NCBI GenBank assembly: GCA_014338405.1
Contig: JTDE01003233.1
Coordinates: forward strand, 7,707-71,706
Length of the DNA: 64,000 bases
Direction: 5' to 3'
DNA from: Paragonimus skrjabini miyazakii
Taxonomy: Eukaryota > Platyhelminthes > Trematoda > Plagiorchiida > Troglotrematidae
This document shows, piece by piece, positions 1 through 11,850 of the stretch. Each line of letters starts with the position of its first letter. The stretch's first letter is position 1. A program made the translations under genes and the position numbers. Below the pieces are notes generated by a model. The model was not told the DNA's origin. It ran no database searches and was given only the letters and a program-made list of their open reading frames with translations.

Positions 1-566
1 CATCCATCGTATGATGAGTGTTTGTTCGGATTTCTGACCAGTTTTGAAATTTTGTTTTTCCTCTTCATTCTATTCAGAATGCAATAATATGTCCCCCTTA
101 CACTGAACCACTTGCCTTGTAGTCCTAATAACGTTTTGGTCACCTCAAATCTTACCACTAGAGTTTCTATATGTTTCTGAGAGATAAAGACTGCAGTATA
201 ATACTGGCCTACGATTTGACTAATCAGCAACGACATTGCTGGACCACAAATGTCTCCATTCATACACATCTTGCCTTCGTCTTTCTGGTCGACACTGGAA
301 ACGTGGAGTGTGCGGGCACAACACGTAGTGCAGCGCAAGTCACTTATAGTAAACGTTCTCCGTAGCCATCATATGGTTTCGTTCATTCTAATGGCACAAT
401 ACAAACTGGATGCGGACAATCAAGTGTGAGCACTATGAAAACCATTGGGTTTAGGCTCACAGTCCTCCCTAAAAAGTCGTGTTGTGTAAGTAGCGTTGTC
501 AGATATGAGAGAAGCATCCACTTTCAGTCAACTTAGAGGAAACTATGAAAAACAGAAGAAACTCAC
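1..566. other. Intron 7 (partial) of the carrier gene
   Basis: Neither strand has a carrier exon, RT motif or clear repeat here. A short plus-strand open frame at 496-744 is only the antisense of exon 7. Confidence 0.6.
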
Positions 567-718
567 TGTCATGTTTTTGTATTCTGGTTTTCCATCTACA
601 AATGTCATGTTTTGTATTCGAGTCTTGACAATATCCACAGGTAAGGAGAATAGGGATGTGACGAAACCACTAAACATACTGGCCATGAAGTGGACTCCGA
701 TTCCATCTTTGAAAAGGC
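567..718 (-). CDS. SLC25A11: SLC25A11-like exon 7 (residues 204-253, helix 5 and third signature)
   Basis: A 152-bp exon, acceptor TTGTTTTCAG, donor GTGAGT. Two bases complete Gly203, then LFKDGIGVHFMASMFSGFVT, SLFSLPVDIVKTRIQNM and FVDGKPEYKNMT follow. The motif P229-x-D231-x-x-K234-x-R236 is the third carrier signature, and DGKPEYKN before the matrix helix is typical of the oxoglutarate carrier. The exon ends in phase 0. The remaining matrix loop 3 and helix 6 must lie beyond position 1. Confidence 0.94.
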
Positions 719-2026
719 CTGAAAACAAGAAAAATGACTGGTAGAACACAATGTTCGTAAAATTGCATGTTTTTACTTACTGTTAATCAGGTTCTGAATA
801 TCCGTGAACGTTTAAACCGAAATCTGTACCGATTGTGACAACGGCATTTAAACTACGACGAATACAAGAAGAATGAGACGAAGACGTGCTTCTAATCGGT
901 TCGCAAAACAATCATAATAATCGTTAATGCTAGTATATATTGTCGTTTGGTTAGGGGATGTACGAGGCACACCTTTATCCGAGCCACGGTTAAAACATGT
1001 TTTACGCAACAATGCATAACCATACGAATTAGAAGAGTTGATTGAAACCTATTACACAATTATCACCCCTTGGGTTTTCGTCATTATCAGTCTTCTGTGC
1101 CGAAAAGTTTTGTCGACTATGGACATTACAAACTGTTGAGGTGAAAAGGAAACGGCGAAAAACACGTTTCGGTTCTTAGATGTCACCTCAAGTGTTCAAC
1201 CTATGAAAGTATGTCAAATTGGCGTTGTACTTTTGGCGTTGACCCTATGTGGTCTGATATCGGCTAAAACCACATGATTAAACAGAAAACAGGCTTAGTC
1301 ACGAAAAACAGATCAATCTGGAATGTTCAGTTGACATCCATAACAGCGATAGATTGATTTTAAAAGACAACCAAACAAACAGACTCATTCAAACTGAGAT
1401 TAATTATCGGTACCAGCGACAGCAATACATTAAACGTTGACACTAACGCTTATTAATCATAAAAACCGTGAAATGCAGGAAAACACAACCCAAGTTAAGA
1501 AATGAGGGAAAGGAAGTGATAACTGATTCCCAAGACCCTCATTTCTAAATGAAAATAGTTCTCGACGAGGTTTTTATATTTTGCCAATCGAGTTTCAAGG
1601 GTGAAAGAACATTTATGAGATTGACTATATGTAACTCCTCTCTGCGTTAATATTCCCTAATTCCCGCTGCTATGCGTCCAGAAGCAAGCGGTTATCAATT
1701 AATCTCCCCCCATCCTCGAAATTTTCCATAGTTCTTTAATGTTTCCATTCTTTTATCATGTGTCTCTCTAACAGTTTTGGCCTCTCATTAAATCTATTAA
1801 TATTCTCTCCCTTCCTCACTTGGCTGTTCATGACCATTTGACCTCCTAACATAACTCTTCCTATCTGATTCTTGTTGTACCGTCTGAAAGACTGTTACTG
1901 AATCTTGACCATTCTGATCTCGTTTATCACACCCACAGTCTTCGCCTTTGTAGCCATGCCTGCTCGCTATACACTGACTGCATAAGATTTGTCACAGACT
2001 TGACAACTTAGAGAACTAATTAGGAA

Positions 2027-2090
2027 AAATCCGGATTTCGACTGGATTTGAGCCAGTGAAAGAAACAGCATGCCAAAATGTGCATTACAC
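2027..2090 (-). repeat. Degenerate tRNA-derived SINE remnant (S2-like)
   Basis: The minus strand keeps a decayed B-box-like GGCTCAAATCC stretch with flanks resembling the S2 copies near 34.3 kb. It is too short and decayed to delimit. Confidence 0.35.
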
Positions 2091-2125
2091 ATGACAGAGG
2101 GTTATGAGGATAACTAGGCTCAGAT

Positions 2126-3480
2126 GTGAAATTTCTGAGTTGCGGACGTGTCTTCGTTGCTCACGTTGGTCAACTTGGAAAGAAAAAAAACCTCAACAAC
2201 AAGTTCACTGGATTCCCGAAGCGCACCCTCCAGAATGTTGTGCATGACAAAATTGAACAGGAAGAGGGATATCGGATACCCTTGACGAACGTCACTAGAA
2301 GTGATGAACGCCCGAAACAGTTGTCCATAAACTCTCACCCTGCTTGCAGAGTGAACATACAGTGATGTCAATAGATACAAGTATTTCCCTGGTGCTCCCT
2401 TGCGAAGAAGACAGTTCCAGAGAACATTATGAACAAATGAATCGAAAGCAGCCTTTAGGTCCAAAAAGACTACGACTGTGGGTTGCCCATAACAGTGCCG
2501 ATGTTCAAAGATCCGTCGCAAGGTGAAAACGTGATCAACGCAACCGCGACCGGATCGGAATCCTGCCTGTTCTTCGCATATCTGACTTTCTCGGGGCTTA
2601 GTGAGCCGACGTAAAATGAGGCCAGTGAGTAACTTGGACGCAAGAGACACTAAACGGATGCCTCTGTGGTTCTTCGAGTCCCCTTTTTGAAAATAAGAAT
2701 TACTGTTGATAGGCACCAATCAGGAGGCACCTCTTCACTCTCCCAGATCGTCTGGAGGAGTCGCGGCAGTTCTGATATCAACCTCTCCCTACCATCCCTG
2801 AAAAAAAAGGAGAGAGGATATCTGGTCCAGGAGCTTTATTACGCTTCAATAGCTTGTGCTGTAGGACCACTTCTGCTTTCGGCGGAGGGCCATCTGGAAC
2901 ACAATAACACACCATTCCAGTTCCGTCGTCCACATGGTCTGGTTGAGGCCAGCTGAACTGTTCTTCAAAATGTTCAGCCCACCTGTCAAGTCGGCGCGAG
3001 TGACTGGTGATAAGTGAACCATTTTTTTCACGTATGGTCTCACTTACACCAACTCGACGACCAGTACAAAGACGGATGAGGTAAAAAATCTTTTTGTCAG
3101 TCTAACACAAAAAGGCTTTGTTCATCCCTTTCGATTGTTCGACCAAGCAGTGCTCACGGTCTTTGTGCAAGCTTCTGGCCAGCTTGCGTTTGAATTCTCG
3201 ACGGTCGTCATCATATTCAGAACCAGGTGGAGTCGAGCGACGCTTGTTCATGGGGTTTATCGATGTGACAGAATACCAGTTCTGTCGCAACTGCATAGCT
3301 CTTTCGGAACCCATCTGTTCACAGCTTGTGCGATTTGTTCCCAGTGTATGTTAGGTTCTGTTACCGGACTAGAACTAGGTAATTTGTTCACCAGTGATTC
3401 TCGGTGAGCGTCCTTTACATTTTCCTCGCTTGAATGTCAATTAAGTATCTTGCATTTACGAGCGTGTCACCTTTAGGCCA
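2126..3480 (-). mobile_element. RTE-like LINE family A, linker to RT palm fragment
   Basis: Translated on the minus strand, the segment gives the region between endonuclease and RT (RREFKRKLARSLHKDREH near 3200, SRRLDRWAEHFEEQFSWP near 2970) and then the RT. Visible RT motifs are the finger segment GDSKNHRGIRLVSLASKLL, motif A in FLDLKAAFDS, and motif B as DVRQGYPISLFLFNFVM. The sequence breaks off near 2190, before the YADD box. Several frameshifts and stops separate the blocks, so the copy is dead. It sits in intron 6 of the carrier gene in the sense orientation. Confidence 0.85.
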
Positions 3481-4341
3481 ACGATAAAACGAAACAGGCC
3501 TGTATAACAATTTATGACACTGCGTATTTGCTAATTTCAGATAGTTCCTTTTTTTAAGGCTCAATATTCACACAATTTCCAAAACAAATTGAAAAACTTA
3601 TTTTCAAAATATTCACAAATGTACTCAATTATCGCGTCGAAACACGGTTACATAAATTATGAAACAAATCATACAAATCCGTGTACGTTATATAGTCGTA
3701 TATCTGTCGACTACAATCTCGCAATTTCACTACTAATATCAAACGGAAGTGTTATGTGAAGCACACACTAAGTTAAACAATAGTTTGATTTGAAAAAAAA
3801 TTCAACGAAGACAAAAGAAATGAGGATAATTGGAACAACTATAGCTGGAAACGGTCCAGAGTATAAGTTAGTCCTACGGGGTGGGTGTTTCCTCAATGAA
3901 TTGGAGGACTAAACACAATAGCTGTCTTCTCCCGTGTACTTTAACGTACCATAATGGACAGTGTTATAGAACTGAAGTTGCCACGTTTTTCAGGTTCTAA
4001 CATTTAGATGGTAGACAAAAGCATAAGTGAATTAGCACCTGTTTTAACATATCCTTTTCTTTTCCCCTATTTGTGTTGCTTCCGTTATTTTTCTCCGTCT
4101 TTTTCGTTTTCACTTGTTCCATTTGCTGTTCCTCTCGGTTGTCGTGATATTTGCTTCTGACAATGGATGCTTATGATGCGAACCGCAGTAACATTATCAG
4201 CGGTATTATGTAATGCTTGATAGAAAAGCGGTGTTCAATAATTAAGCCCTCATTCTTCAAGTTTTTCGACAATGACATTAAAGCCATGTTTAACAAATGT
4301 GTAGTCTGGATGATTAAAAATTCCAGGGTAGTCTTTAGAAA

Positions 4342-4410
4342 ACAATAGTGTAGCGAACAAGCTCGTTATCGGTTCTTCATCATCAGGCTAATTACATAAC
4401 AATTTATATG
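4342..4410 (-). repeat. Left inverted repeat of PLE 1 with decayed hammerhead-like core
   Basis: On the minus strand this reads ...TTAGC-CTGATGA...GATA...TTGTTC-GCTA. The CTGATGA box and helix I (TAGC/GCTA) are kept, while GAAA has become GATA. It pairs with 4902-4970 at roughly 85% identity by eye. Confidence 0.6.
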
Positions 4411-4901
4411 AAACAGAGTTGTCATTTGCTTGTTCCTTTGGAACTAGTTACGTGGGTCGCACGACAAGGCGCTTATCTGAACATATCCGTGAGCATCATC
4501 CAGTCTAGATCAGCAGCGGAGTCACCAAGACAATTACCAGCGCAATTGTTGCACACCTCGTTGATACACATCAGACTATCAACCAGGACTCCTCTTTTCG
4601 TCCAATTTACCCAGCCAACGACGGTCACTCAAAAGCTGTCAAATGCCGAATTTTAGCCGCAGCTGAAGCAATTGGAATGCGATTAAAAAATCCACCCTAG
4701 TGCGCACAAAAGCGCTTTGTTCAGACATGTTCCCATGGCCACCCACCCACACCACAACCGATCAAACCGCCATGGTTCCCATTGCGTCATATTGTTAACG
4801 TAATCGTGTCAAAACGTTGTTTCCGCGTGTGCCGATGACGTGTTTGACTTCACTCAAACTTGCTACTTGTTTGCGTTCGTTTCGCCCTAACAATTCTGCT
4901 T

Positions 4902-4970
4902 CATATAAATTGTTATGTAATCAGCCTGATAATAAATAATCGAAAGCGAGCTTATTCGCTACATTATTGT
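4902..4970 (+). repeat. Right inverted repeat of PLE 1 with decayed hammerhead-like core
   Basis: The plus strand reads CAGC-CTGATAA...CGAAAGCGAGCTTATTC-GCTA. GAAA is intact but CTGATGA has become CTGATAA, so self-cleavage is unlikely. It is the inverted partner of 4342-4410. Confidence 0.6.
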
Positions 4971-6566
4971 ATTCTGAATTGCGTATTTGTGAGAATGAAG
5001 TAGTAATGTTATTGAGCTGCCTCCCGTAATCAGAAGCGTTAGATTTTCCCGGTCATATGTTACCGGAGTAGTTGTACAGACTTCACAAGACAGATGTAAA
5101 ACTCCTCTAATCCTGTTCCCAATATGATGTACCTAAAATCGAGTGACCCTTTGTAGCGTTGTGGTCATGCCTACATCCACCAACGACCGGGTGCTCCGTG
5201 TGCTCTTCGTTTCGTGTGTTTGATGCAGTCCTTAACCCTCACATTTTACTGGTGACTGTCACTGATGCGAATTTCGAAAGTTACTTTATTCAGGGATGTA
5301 TGATTCAGTGGTCAGTTGTTTCCAGCTTCCACGGGACGGTGTATGTAGTTTTAGCTCCCTGGTCTTACATTTTGCAGCCGTAATATCGTCGTCTAGCCAA
5401 GGTTTTAAACAAGTTGGTTTGTAGATGGTTATGTATTGATCACTGCAACTAATAGAGTACCATTAGGTCTTAAAGAACAATTTGTTTCGTGGTCGAAAAA
5501 ATCGAACACGTTGCTCATCATGCACTCGGTGAACGATACAATAGTGTTGATTTGAAGATGACGAAATTGAGAAAGCCACCCCAACAGAACACTGTCGTTT
5601 TCAATTTTCTTTTGATTTACTCTCTAAAGCAGAGTCGGTGTACTTAATTAGGTTAGCACTAGCTTTTTCCGTTGATGTCAAAACCACAACTGCAGCAGCA
5701 CATATGCCAGTTAACTCCTCGTCCACCCAATGTCCGTATTCTCATTTCCCAAGCCAATAATTGTTGAACCTGGTAAGTAGTGTTGAACTGACAATGTCCC
5801 GGCATTTTAGAACGAGACAATGGAAGAGCAACCGGCTTAAGAAGCGAAACATACATTGACTTCCATATGGCAATAAAAACGGAAAGTGCGTTTTTAACGG
5901 TGATGAAAATACAATTAAGCAGTTCACAAATCTAGGAGACGTCTTCCGTGTACCCAGACTTTGTAGCATATCTCATTTTCCCCAACCCTTCTTAGCCCGT
6001 GCGAACCATGTTCCTTCTTTTGGGTGTTCGGTGCTCGAAGGTTTATCAAATCTTCTCCTGTTTCATACCAATGACTGATATTCATGGTTAGTCCATTACA
6101 ATGGTGAAGATACGACTAACCGCAGTAACCTTCAAAAACACCATTGCATAGTGTCATCCTGTCAAAGCTAAAACTTCATTCGATTGAATCATTCTTTAAT
6201 GGTTGTTACGTTTAGCCAAGTTGGTGCAAACACAATGTCTGACAAGGTTTTTACCGGCGCAGCATCACCAGCTGGGGTCCACAAGTGGTACATGACACGA
6301 TAGGTTGCAATGAATCGACTAGTTGGGGAAACAATTTTAGTAGACAAAATCAGTTGAAAAATGTCAGAAATGAGTCACCAGGATTCACTTCGAGATAAAC
6401 AAACAAGCGCGCGGTGAGTGTCTGTAAAGGCTAAGGAAAAACAGATCCGTTTCCTGTGGAAACAAAGCAGATCGATAAGCTGAAGGTTAGCAAATGTGCA
6501 CCATTTTCACACGATGTTCAAGGTCGTACAAAACGATTCGGACTAACGAAAAAACTATAGGCTCAC
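4971..6566. other. Carrier intron 6, no recognised element
   Basis: Short open frames at 5159-5383, 5659-5856 and 5742-5969 show no family motif and no consistent splice context. I see no gene here. Confidence 0.5.
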
Positions 6567-6657
6567 CGGATTCGAGAATATGTTGTTTTGTTTGGGAGTA
6601 GGATGACAACTGTGCACCGTTAACGACCGCTGCTCGACCCATTGTGGGAATCGCACC
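6567..6657 (-). CDS. SLC25A11: SLC25A11-like exon 6 (residues 173-202, helix 4)
   Basis: A 91-bp exon after a roughly 20.2-kb intron. The acceptor ends CCGTAAAG, with a run of CTTCTTCTC upstream, and the donor is GTGAGC. It codes GAIPTMGRAAVVNGAQLSSY then SQTKQHILES and one base of a Gly codon. It matches helix 4 of the oxoglutarate carrier (GCIPTMARAVVVNAAQLASY, SQSKQ). Gly replaces Ala at two positions. The phase fits exons 5 and 7. Confidence 0.93.
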
Positions 6658-9600
6658 CTTTACGGGAAGAAGAGAAGAAAGTCACATCAGGAAGACAATA
6701 ATGGAGGTAAACACAATCGACCAGCTTAGTATACATGAGTCATAGTTCTAATCGATTTAGGTGTGAGACTTCTGAGTCTCGTTGGTGGTCGGTTGGTATC
6801 ACGTGACGATTTAATGAATGAAACTTATACCGGTCAGTATAATGAAATGGAAAAAACGGGCAAGATATGATGAACTGCAGAAAACCAAATTTCGCACCTA
6901 GTACAGACAACTTTTAACTGAATGAGGGGTCACACCTATAAAGAAAAAGTCGGGACTTCAAGATTTAAACTAGTGGAGCAATTACTAACGGAATAAGAGC
7001 GCGAGTGAACAGAATCTGAGGCAAACAATCATACGCAGGAATGGTTATGAACAGAAAAAACATTGCAGCAATTTAACTCACAACAAACAATGATTGTACA
7101 TTAGTGCGATAATCCGAAATGAAAAGCAGCCTGTGCAAATGAGTCAAGAAGGTAGCAAATGTAAGACCACTTAAGGTGTATCAGTGCATATGGTCACAGA
7201 TCTGAGTTCGGTCACATTCATGAAACATTCACAAAATGGCCGTCATGGAAATTGATAGATCCAATGTGAATGTTGACTGGCACTTAACAAATGGGCTGAA
7301 GATAAGAGTGTGGCATGCGAAATGAAAGGCTGTGTGAAGGAAACCATACATGGCGAGTGTAGTTCTTTTGACCCATTTGCGTAAAACAGACACAAGTCAC
7401 GAAATGAATTCATTTCGCAAACCACCGTCAGTCGTAAACATGGATACAAAAAAGCAGACCTCATATGAAATGACTGAAAGCACAGATCAATCCGGATTAT
7501 CAGTACACAGAGCAAACAATGACCGTCAAGTGTTTTTGAACGTAAGATCCGATTGATCAATACAGTTTCAGAATATTTTGGAAGTTATTGATATAAGTTA
7601 TGAATTGTGAGCATTCATCGGGAGAATAAACTATGGTGCAATATTGACCCTGCGACCTGTGATTGTTATGAAGAACAATTCGATATTTCGTTCTCATTGA
7701 GTGTCGCTCATCAGCGGATACACCAATACATCTCTCAGACATTTTGGTGTGAAGAGTTCCGTGTAACAATGGTATGAGGACATAAATTTGACGTTCTGTA
7801 GAACAGTGTACAAACTAGTGGTGCATTGAGCAACCGATGAATCCATCTGAAAAGCGTTCAATCAATGCCTCAAAGGGAGACCATAACCTTGTTCGTAATC
7901 ACAAGATAAATACTTGGGTGAACAGAACGGCGTATCCGCATTGTTTATTAAGTTTGCCACTTAGTTTGTCAGATTGGGAACATGTCACCAAAATATTATA
8001 AGCATCACTCACAAACCAGATGGAGTTTTTATTCAAAAAACTTTTGCTTCCATGCTAGTCGCATGGTTACAGCAAAAAAAGAGTGCGAGATGAATCGATA
8101 TTAAATTCGACGTATTTATCGTGTTGGTTCTGTCCCAGATTGTATTCAGACAGGGTAGAAAAAGAACCAAATCTCCCATGGTTTGGTTAGAAGCTACTGT
8201 CCGTTGATGACAAACATGACAGACAGAGTTAACGTCTAGCCTCGTGCTTTAATAGGTGGAATGTATCTGAGGTAGACAGGACACAAAAGCTGGCCAATTA
8301 TACCAGGCAGAAGATAGATGGACAACACACCAACCAGGCAAGATGACAAGCCAAATGCGTTGGTGCTAAAGGAGACCGCACATATTCGGCCCCGGAATTG
8401 AATCGTCTACTGACTAGAGTTCCATTTCCATCAATAATCCGGAAATCTTATCATGTTGGTGGAATACAGACACTTTACCTCAACCGAGCACGTTGAGGGT
8501 CCAGTGTTTGGATTCTGTACTTTTTCAGTGCAGGCGGACACTTGGATCCTGGTGTTGGATTAAGCCACTTTGTGTCTTGGCAAGACAGTTTAATGAGGAA
8601 TCGAGCCACAATCCATCACGTGAGACACAATCAGCACCACATGGTCAATCATACGCATCAACAAGCAAACTGCGTCACATGCTGACTGGGTTCGAGTGTG
8701 ATAACCAAAAGATCACCAGTTTGAGCTGACGCTGATCTGTCTTACTAGTGACCGAAGGTAACGGTCGGCCCATCCACATGTAAGATGTTATCTGGATTAC
8801 TGGAGCAGGCAAGATAGTGAGCTTGGACTTCGTCAAGCAACAATACAAAAAAGGTCGAGTACACTGTCTACTATCATTACTGTGTCCAAAAGGCTGCTAT
8901 CAGCAAGGACGACAGACTAGGAAGGCTGATACATACTGTGTGGAGATTAACCACCGTGAACAAAAAAAAACACACTCAGTTGCAAGTAACAGTTGTCTTG
9001 GTTCTTACCCAAATGACTAGTATTTGACTGAGAATTTATTCCGGTTCTAGACGTCAATCTAGGGTTTTCCATGTATGACGCGAATGGTTGATTTATTTCT
9101 ATCTCGTGCGTATGTGTGCTACTACTACTGTCTACCACACCTTAACCATCAAGCACTTCGGATCGTATTTCAGTTTTACAGGTTTGAGGTTGTTAATCAA
9201 CACAGGCAATTTAGAAGTCTATGCTACCTGATACACGTATAACAAAGTTAGGACGAAGAACATGAGTTGCCACATGAGAAACCGATCCGATGGTAATCAG
9301 AAGAAGTCATAAACTAGCCCTTCGATGGCGCACCATGCATTGTGTGATTGAAGTGATCGTTCGAAAAGTATACACAAACGACGATGGTTCACTATTTTTC
9401 GAGGCCAATGTATTACACAAGCACTGAAATGAGAAAGTAGTAATCTGACTGTGCGTTACCAAACACAGAAGACAACCTCACTCATTACGTAACGTTCACT
9501 CCACAACGTGGTGACAATCACTCCATTCTAGAAATTATATTTCACATCACCACTTATGTTCTATACAATCACGCTAACAGTTCAAATCAACGATCTGTTT

Positions 9601-10220
9601 AATCGCACAACAACAATTATTTCCAACACATGATTCAGTCATACGTAGTTTAATGACAGAAAACTTCGAACAGGCTTGCTTGCTACCTCACCTTCCATAC
9701 ATCTCATCCACATCGATAGGTGAACAGAGAAACGCGAAATCGGAGGATAATTTCGTTCTACCGACGTCATCGTCAGTGGTAAAACAGACATATCAATCAA
9801 AGTATTTTTGACTAATAATTTAACGAGAAATGTGACTTGATATACTTAAGGCCAACTGACTTCTTTCAATCGATCACTAGCATATGGGATTTACACCACA
9901 ACTGAGATGACACATGGTCGATTTGAAGCAAGAGCTCCCAGAAGATTTCTTTTTACATTGCGAGCAAAGTGACGTGGACGAGCAGCTCTAATTCACTCGA
10001 TGATCGATCCTGAAAACATCACCGTAGTTATCTTGAGCAAAATATCTACGAGTATTACCAAACGTGGTCCATCTTCGTCCAAAGGGAACCATTTCCAGCT
10101 ACTGTCGGGATTACTTGTCCATCGGTATGGAGTGCAGTAAATTTCGGAACAACAGTAATGGAATGGTTAGGTGTAGCGAACAGTAAACACGACTTAATCA
10201 TCACACGCAAATGCTAAGCC
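6658..10220. other. Carrier intron 5, proximal part, no recognised element
   Basis: About 3.5 kb with stops in all frames. Open frames at 7243-7560, 8493-8729 and 8817-9020 show no recognisable motif. A CTGATGAG string on the minus strand near 7715 is not a complete ribozyme. Confidence 0.5.
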
Positions 10221-10224
10221 ACAT

Positions 10225-10422
10225 ACGCTAGTGAATAATGTTCAGGTTGTCTGACCACCAAGAAGGGAAGTACAGTAACAGTCCCGTTAGCTTCGATCGA
10301 TAACTCAGGATTAGGACTTCTCTCCAGGTTGAAATCACATAAATAATTATTTACGTGATTTCAATCTGGACAAAGAAGTCCTAATCCTGGGTTATCGATC
10401 GAAGCTAACGGGACTGTTACTG
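10225..10422. repeat. Long hairpin derived from the S1 retroposon
   Basis: Positions 10273-10338 and 10355-10422 are inverted copies differing at only a few positions, separated by the AT-rich spacer ATAAATAATTATTTAC, which is itself nearly palindromic. The arm contains the motif ATTAGGACTTCTCTCCAGGT, also found in the S1 copies at 12.2 and 36.2 kb. The left flank (10225-10272) resembles the S1 CGCTTGTGAGTAATGATCAGG region. It is a fold-back derivative of S1. Confidence 0.75.
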
Positions 10423-11476
10423 GCGATATTTCACTATAATGTGGCAATGGGCGTTATTTTTCACCAGCAAAAAGGATCGGAGTAGGAAGTATGATGCGTC
10501 AACCGGAAACCGGTTGGATATGTTTCTGGTACAAAGTTGAGTATGGTTTAGAGAAGGTGTCAACAAAACGCGTTAGCGACCATGACCAGTTCGAAGTGAC
10601 GGGAGATTTAACGAGAAGGCCAATTATGTCTTAAAACAGAATCCTTGATTACGCAGTTCGTCTGTGATTGTTTCATCTGCTTTTAAGTGCCACGGTTGAA
10701 ATGACTGATTGGTTTATTGGCATAAACACTGAGAAACTGAACTCAAGTAAACCGCGATTAAACTGTTTATCGAACTTGTCGGTGTGTGTCGCAGCCATGC
10801 CTCAGGACATTCTATCATTCACTACAGTGGTTGTTTGGTCGTCTACTTTCATTCGTGCCTAAGTATTTTCAAAGGATTGATATGCAAAAATCACACCAGG
10901 ACATGAGGAAAACAATTAATCAAGCAATTGGTGTCACCTGAAAACACTGGAAGTTAAATATGGGACTACCTGTAACCTTCAACAGCAAAAATATGCTCGT
11001 TGTAATAATGAATGGGAATACAATTTCGTGGTTCAGTTACCTTATCAACCAGCCGTGTCATACTTTTGATTAAGCTAGTGATATCATTGAACGGAATATC
11101 GTTCCTTGCCACTTTCAAAGCATATATGGGGCTACTGAGAGGAAACAGAGATTCCTGTTCCCACAAAATTGCAACCAGGATAGTTTCACATGCTTTCGAT
11201 GACGGTACAGATGTGACCAACAAACCAGACCGGTAAAGAAACAAGTTTGGAGTTTCACTTTGAATTGTTCAGTCAATCGCCCATGATGCAGTCTAGTGTT
11301 GTCCTGTTCAAGCCTAGAACTCTTCCAAGTGATCAACAAATGAGGTTTCGGGGTGTTGCAATACCATAATCTGGTAATACTTCTACACAATATAGCCATT
11401 TAGCTTCGCGTCCACTGTGATTGTATGAATAATAAGATACGTGAATTCCTTAACAGAGGAACAATTCTTTGCATGA

Positions 11477-11543
11477 GAACGACAAAGTAGCGAACAAGAC
11501 TTGTTTTCTGTGTATGATCATCAGGCTGAATACAACACAATAA
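11477..11543 (-). ncRNA. Hammerhead-like motif in left inverted repeat of PLE 2
   Basis: The minus strand shows CTGATGA (11524-11518), GAAA (11508-11505), helix III AACAA/TTGTT with a 3-nt loop, then C17 at 11492 before GCT. Helix I is AGC/GCT (3 bp). Helix II is weak, with no more than one clear pair. PLEs are known to carry hammerheads in their terminal repeats. Core conservation supports that origin, but activity is doubtful. Confidence 0.6.
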
Positions 11544-11850
11544 ATATGACTGACTTTTTCAGCACTCTCGAGATAAAGCCAGTGGAAACAACCTGCCTTG
11601 TCGCTCAATTGTGCACGAGTTTCCGTTCAACACCGGTTGTCACGTCACAACTCGAAGACAAAATTCCATGTTCTACAACCAGCTGTTGTGTGTACTCATT
11701 TGTTTGTTCGTGTCGAGCATCAGACATTCGTCGTACTACAAGGCGATTGTCTGACAGAGTGCGTGAACATCATCCTACGTGACTGAATAGCAGTGTGGTT
11801 AAAACGGTTACAAGCGCGATCGTTGCTCATTTCACTGACTTTAATCATTC

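Larger units (their letters stand above)
4342..4970 (+). mobile_element. Penelope-like element fragment 1 (GIY-YIG domain between inverted repeats)
   Basis: Between two 69-bp inverted repeats (4342-4410 and 4902-4970) lies the 3' end of a PLE. The plus strand reads CSFGTSYVGRTTRRLSEHI then REHHPV, the SYVG/R part of a GIY-YIG nuclease, followed by a TAG. It continues SAIVAHLVDTHQTI and ends CRILAAAEAIGMRLKNP, the usual PLE C-terminal helix. No RT is present, because the nuclease frame begins directly after the left repeat. PLE nucleases nick target DNA for target-primed reverse transcription. The copy is 5' truncated and not functional. It lies in intron 6 of the carrier gene. Confidence 0.82.

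Noticed and set aside
7690..7730. CTGATGAG...GAAA on the minus strand, hammerhead-like
   Set aside because: Helix II does not close properly, no helix III or cleavage site fits, and there is no S1 or PLE context.
10966..11399. Minus-strand open segment ending in TRLVDK before GTAACT, a possible exon
   Set aside because: No recognisable domain and no place in the carrier protein, which is continuous across exons 5 and 6. Composition does not stand out.
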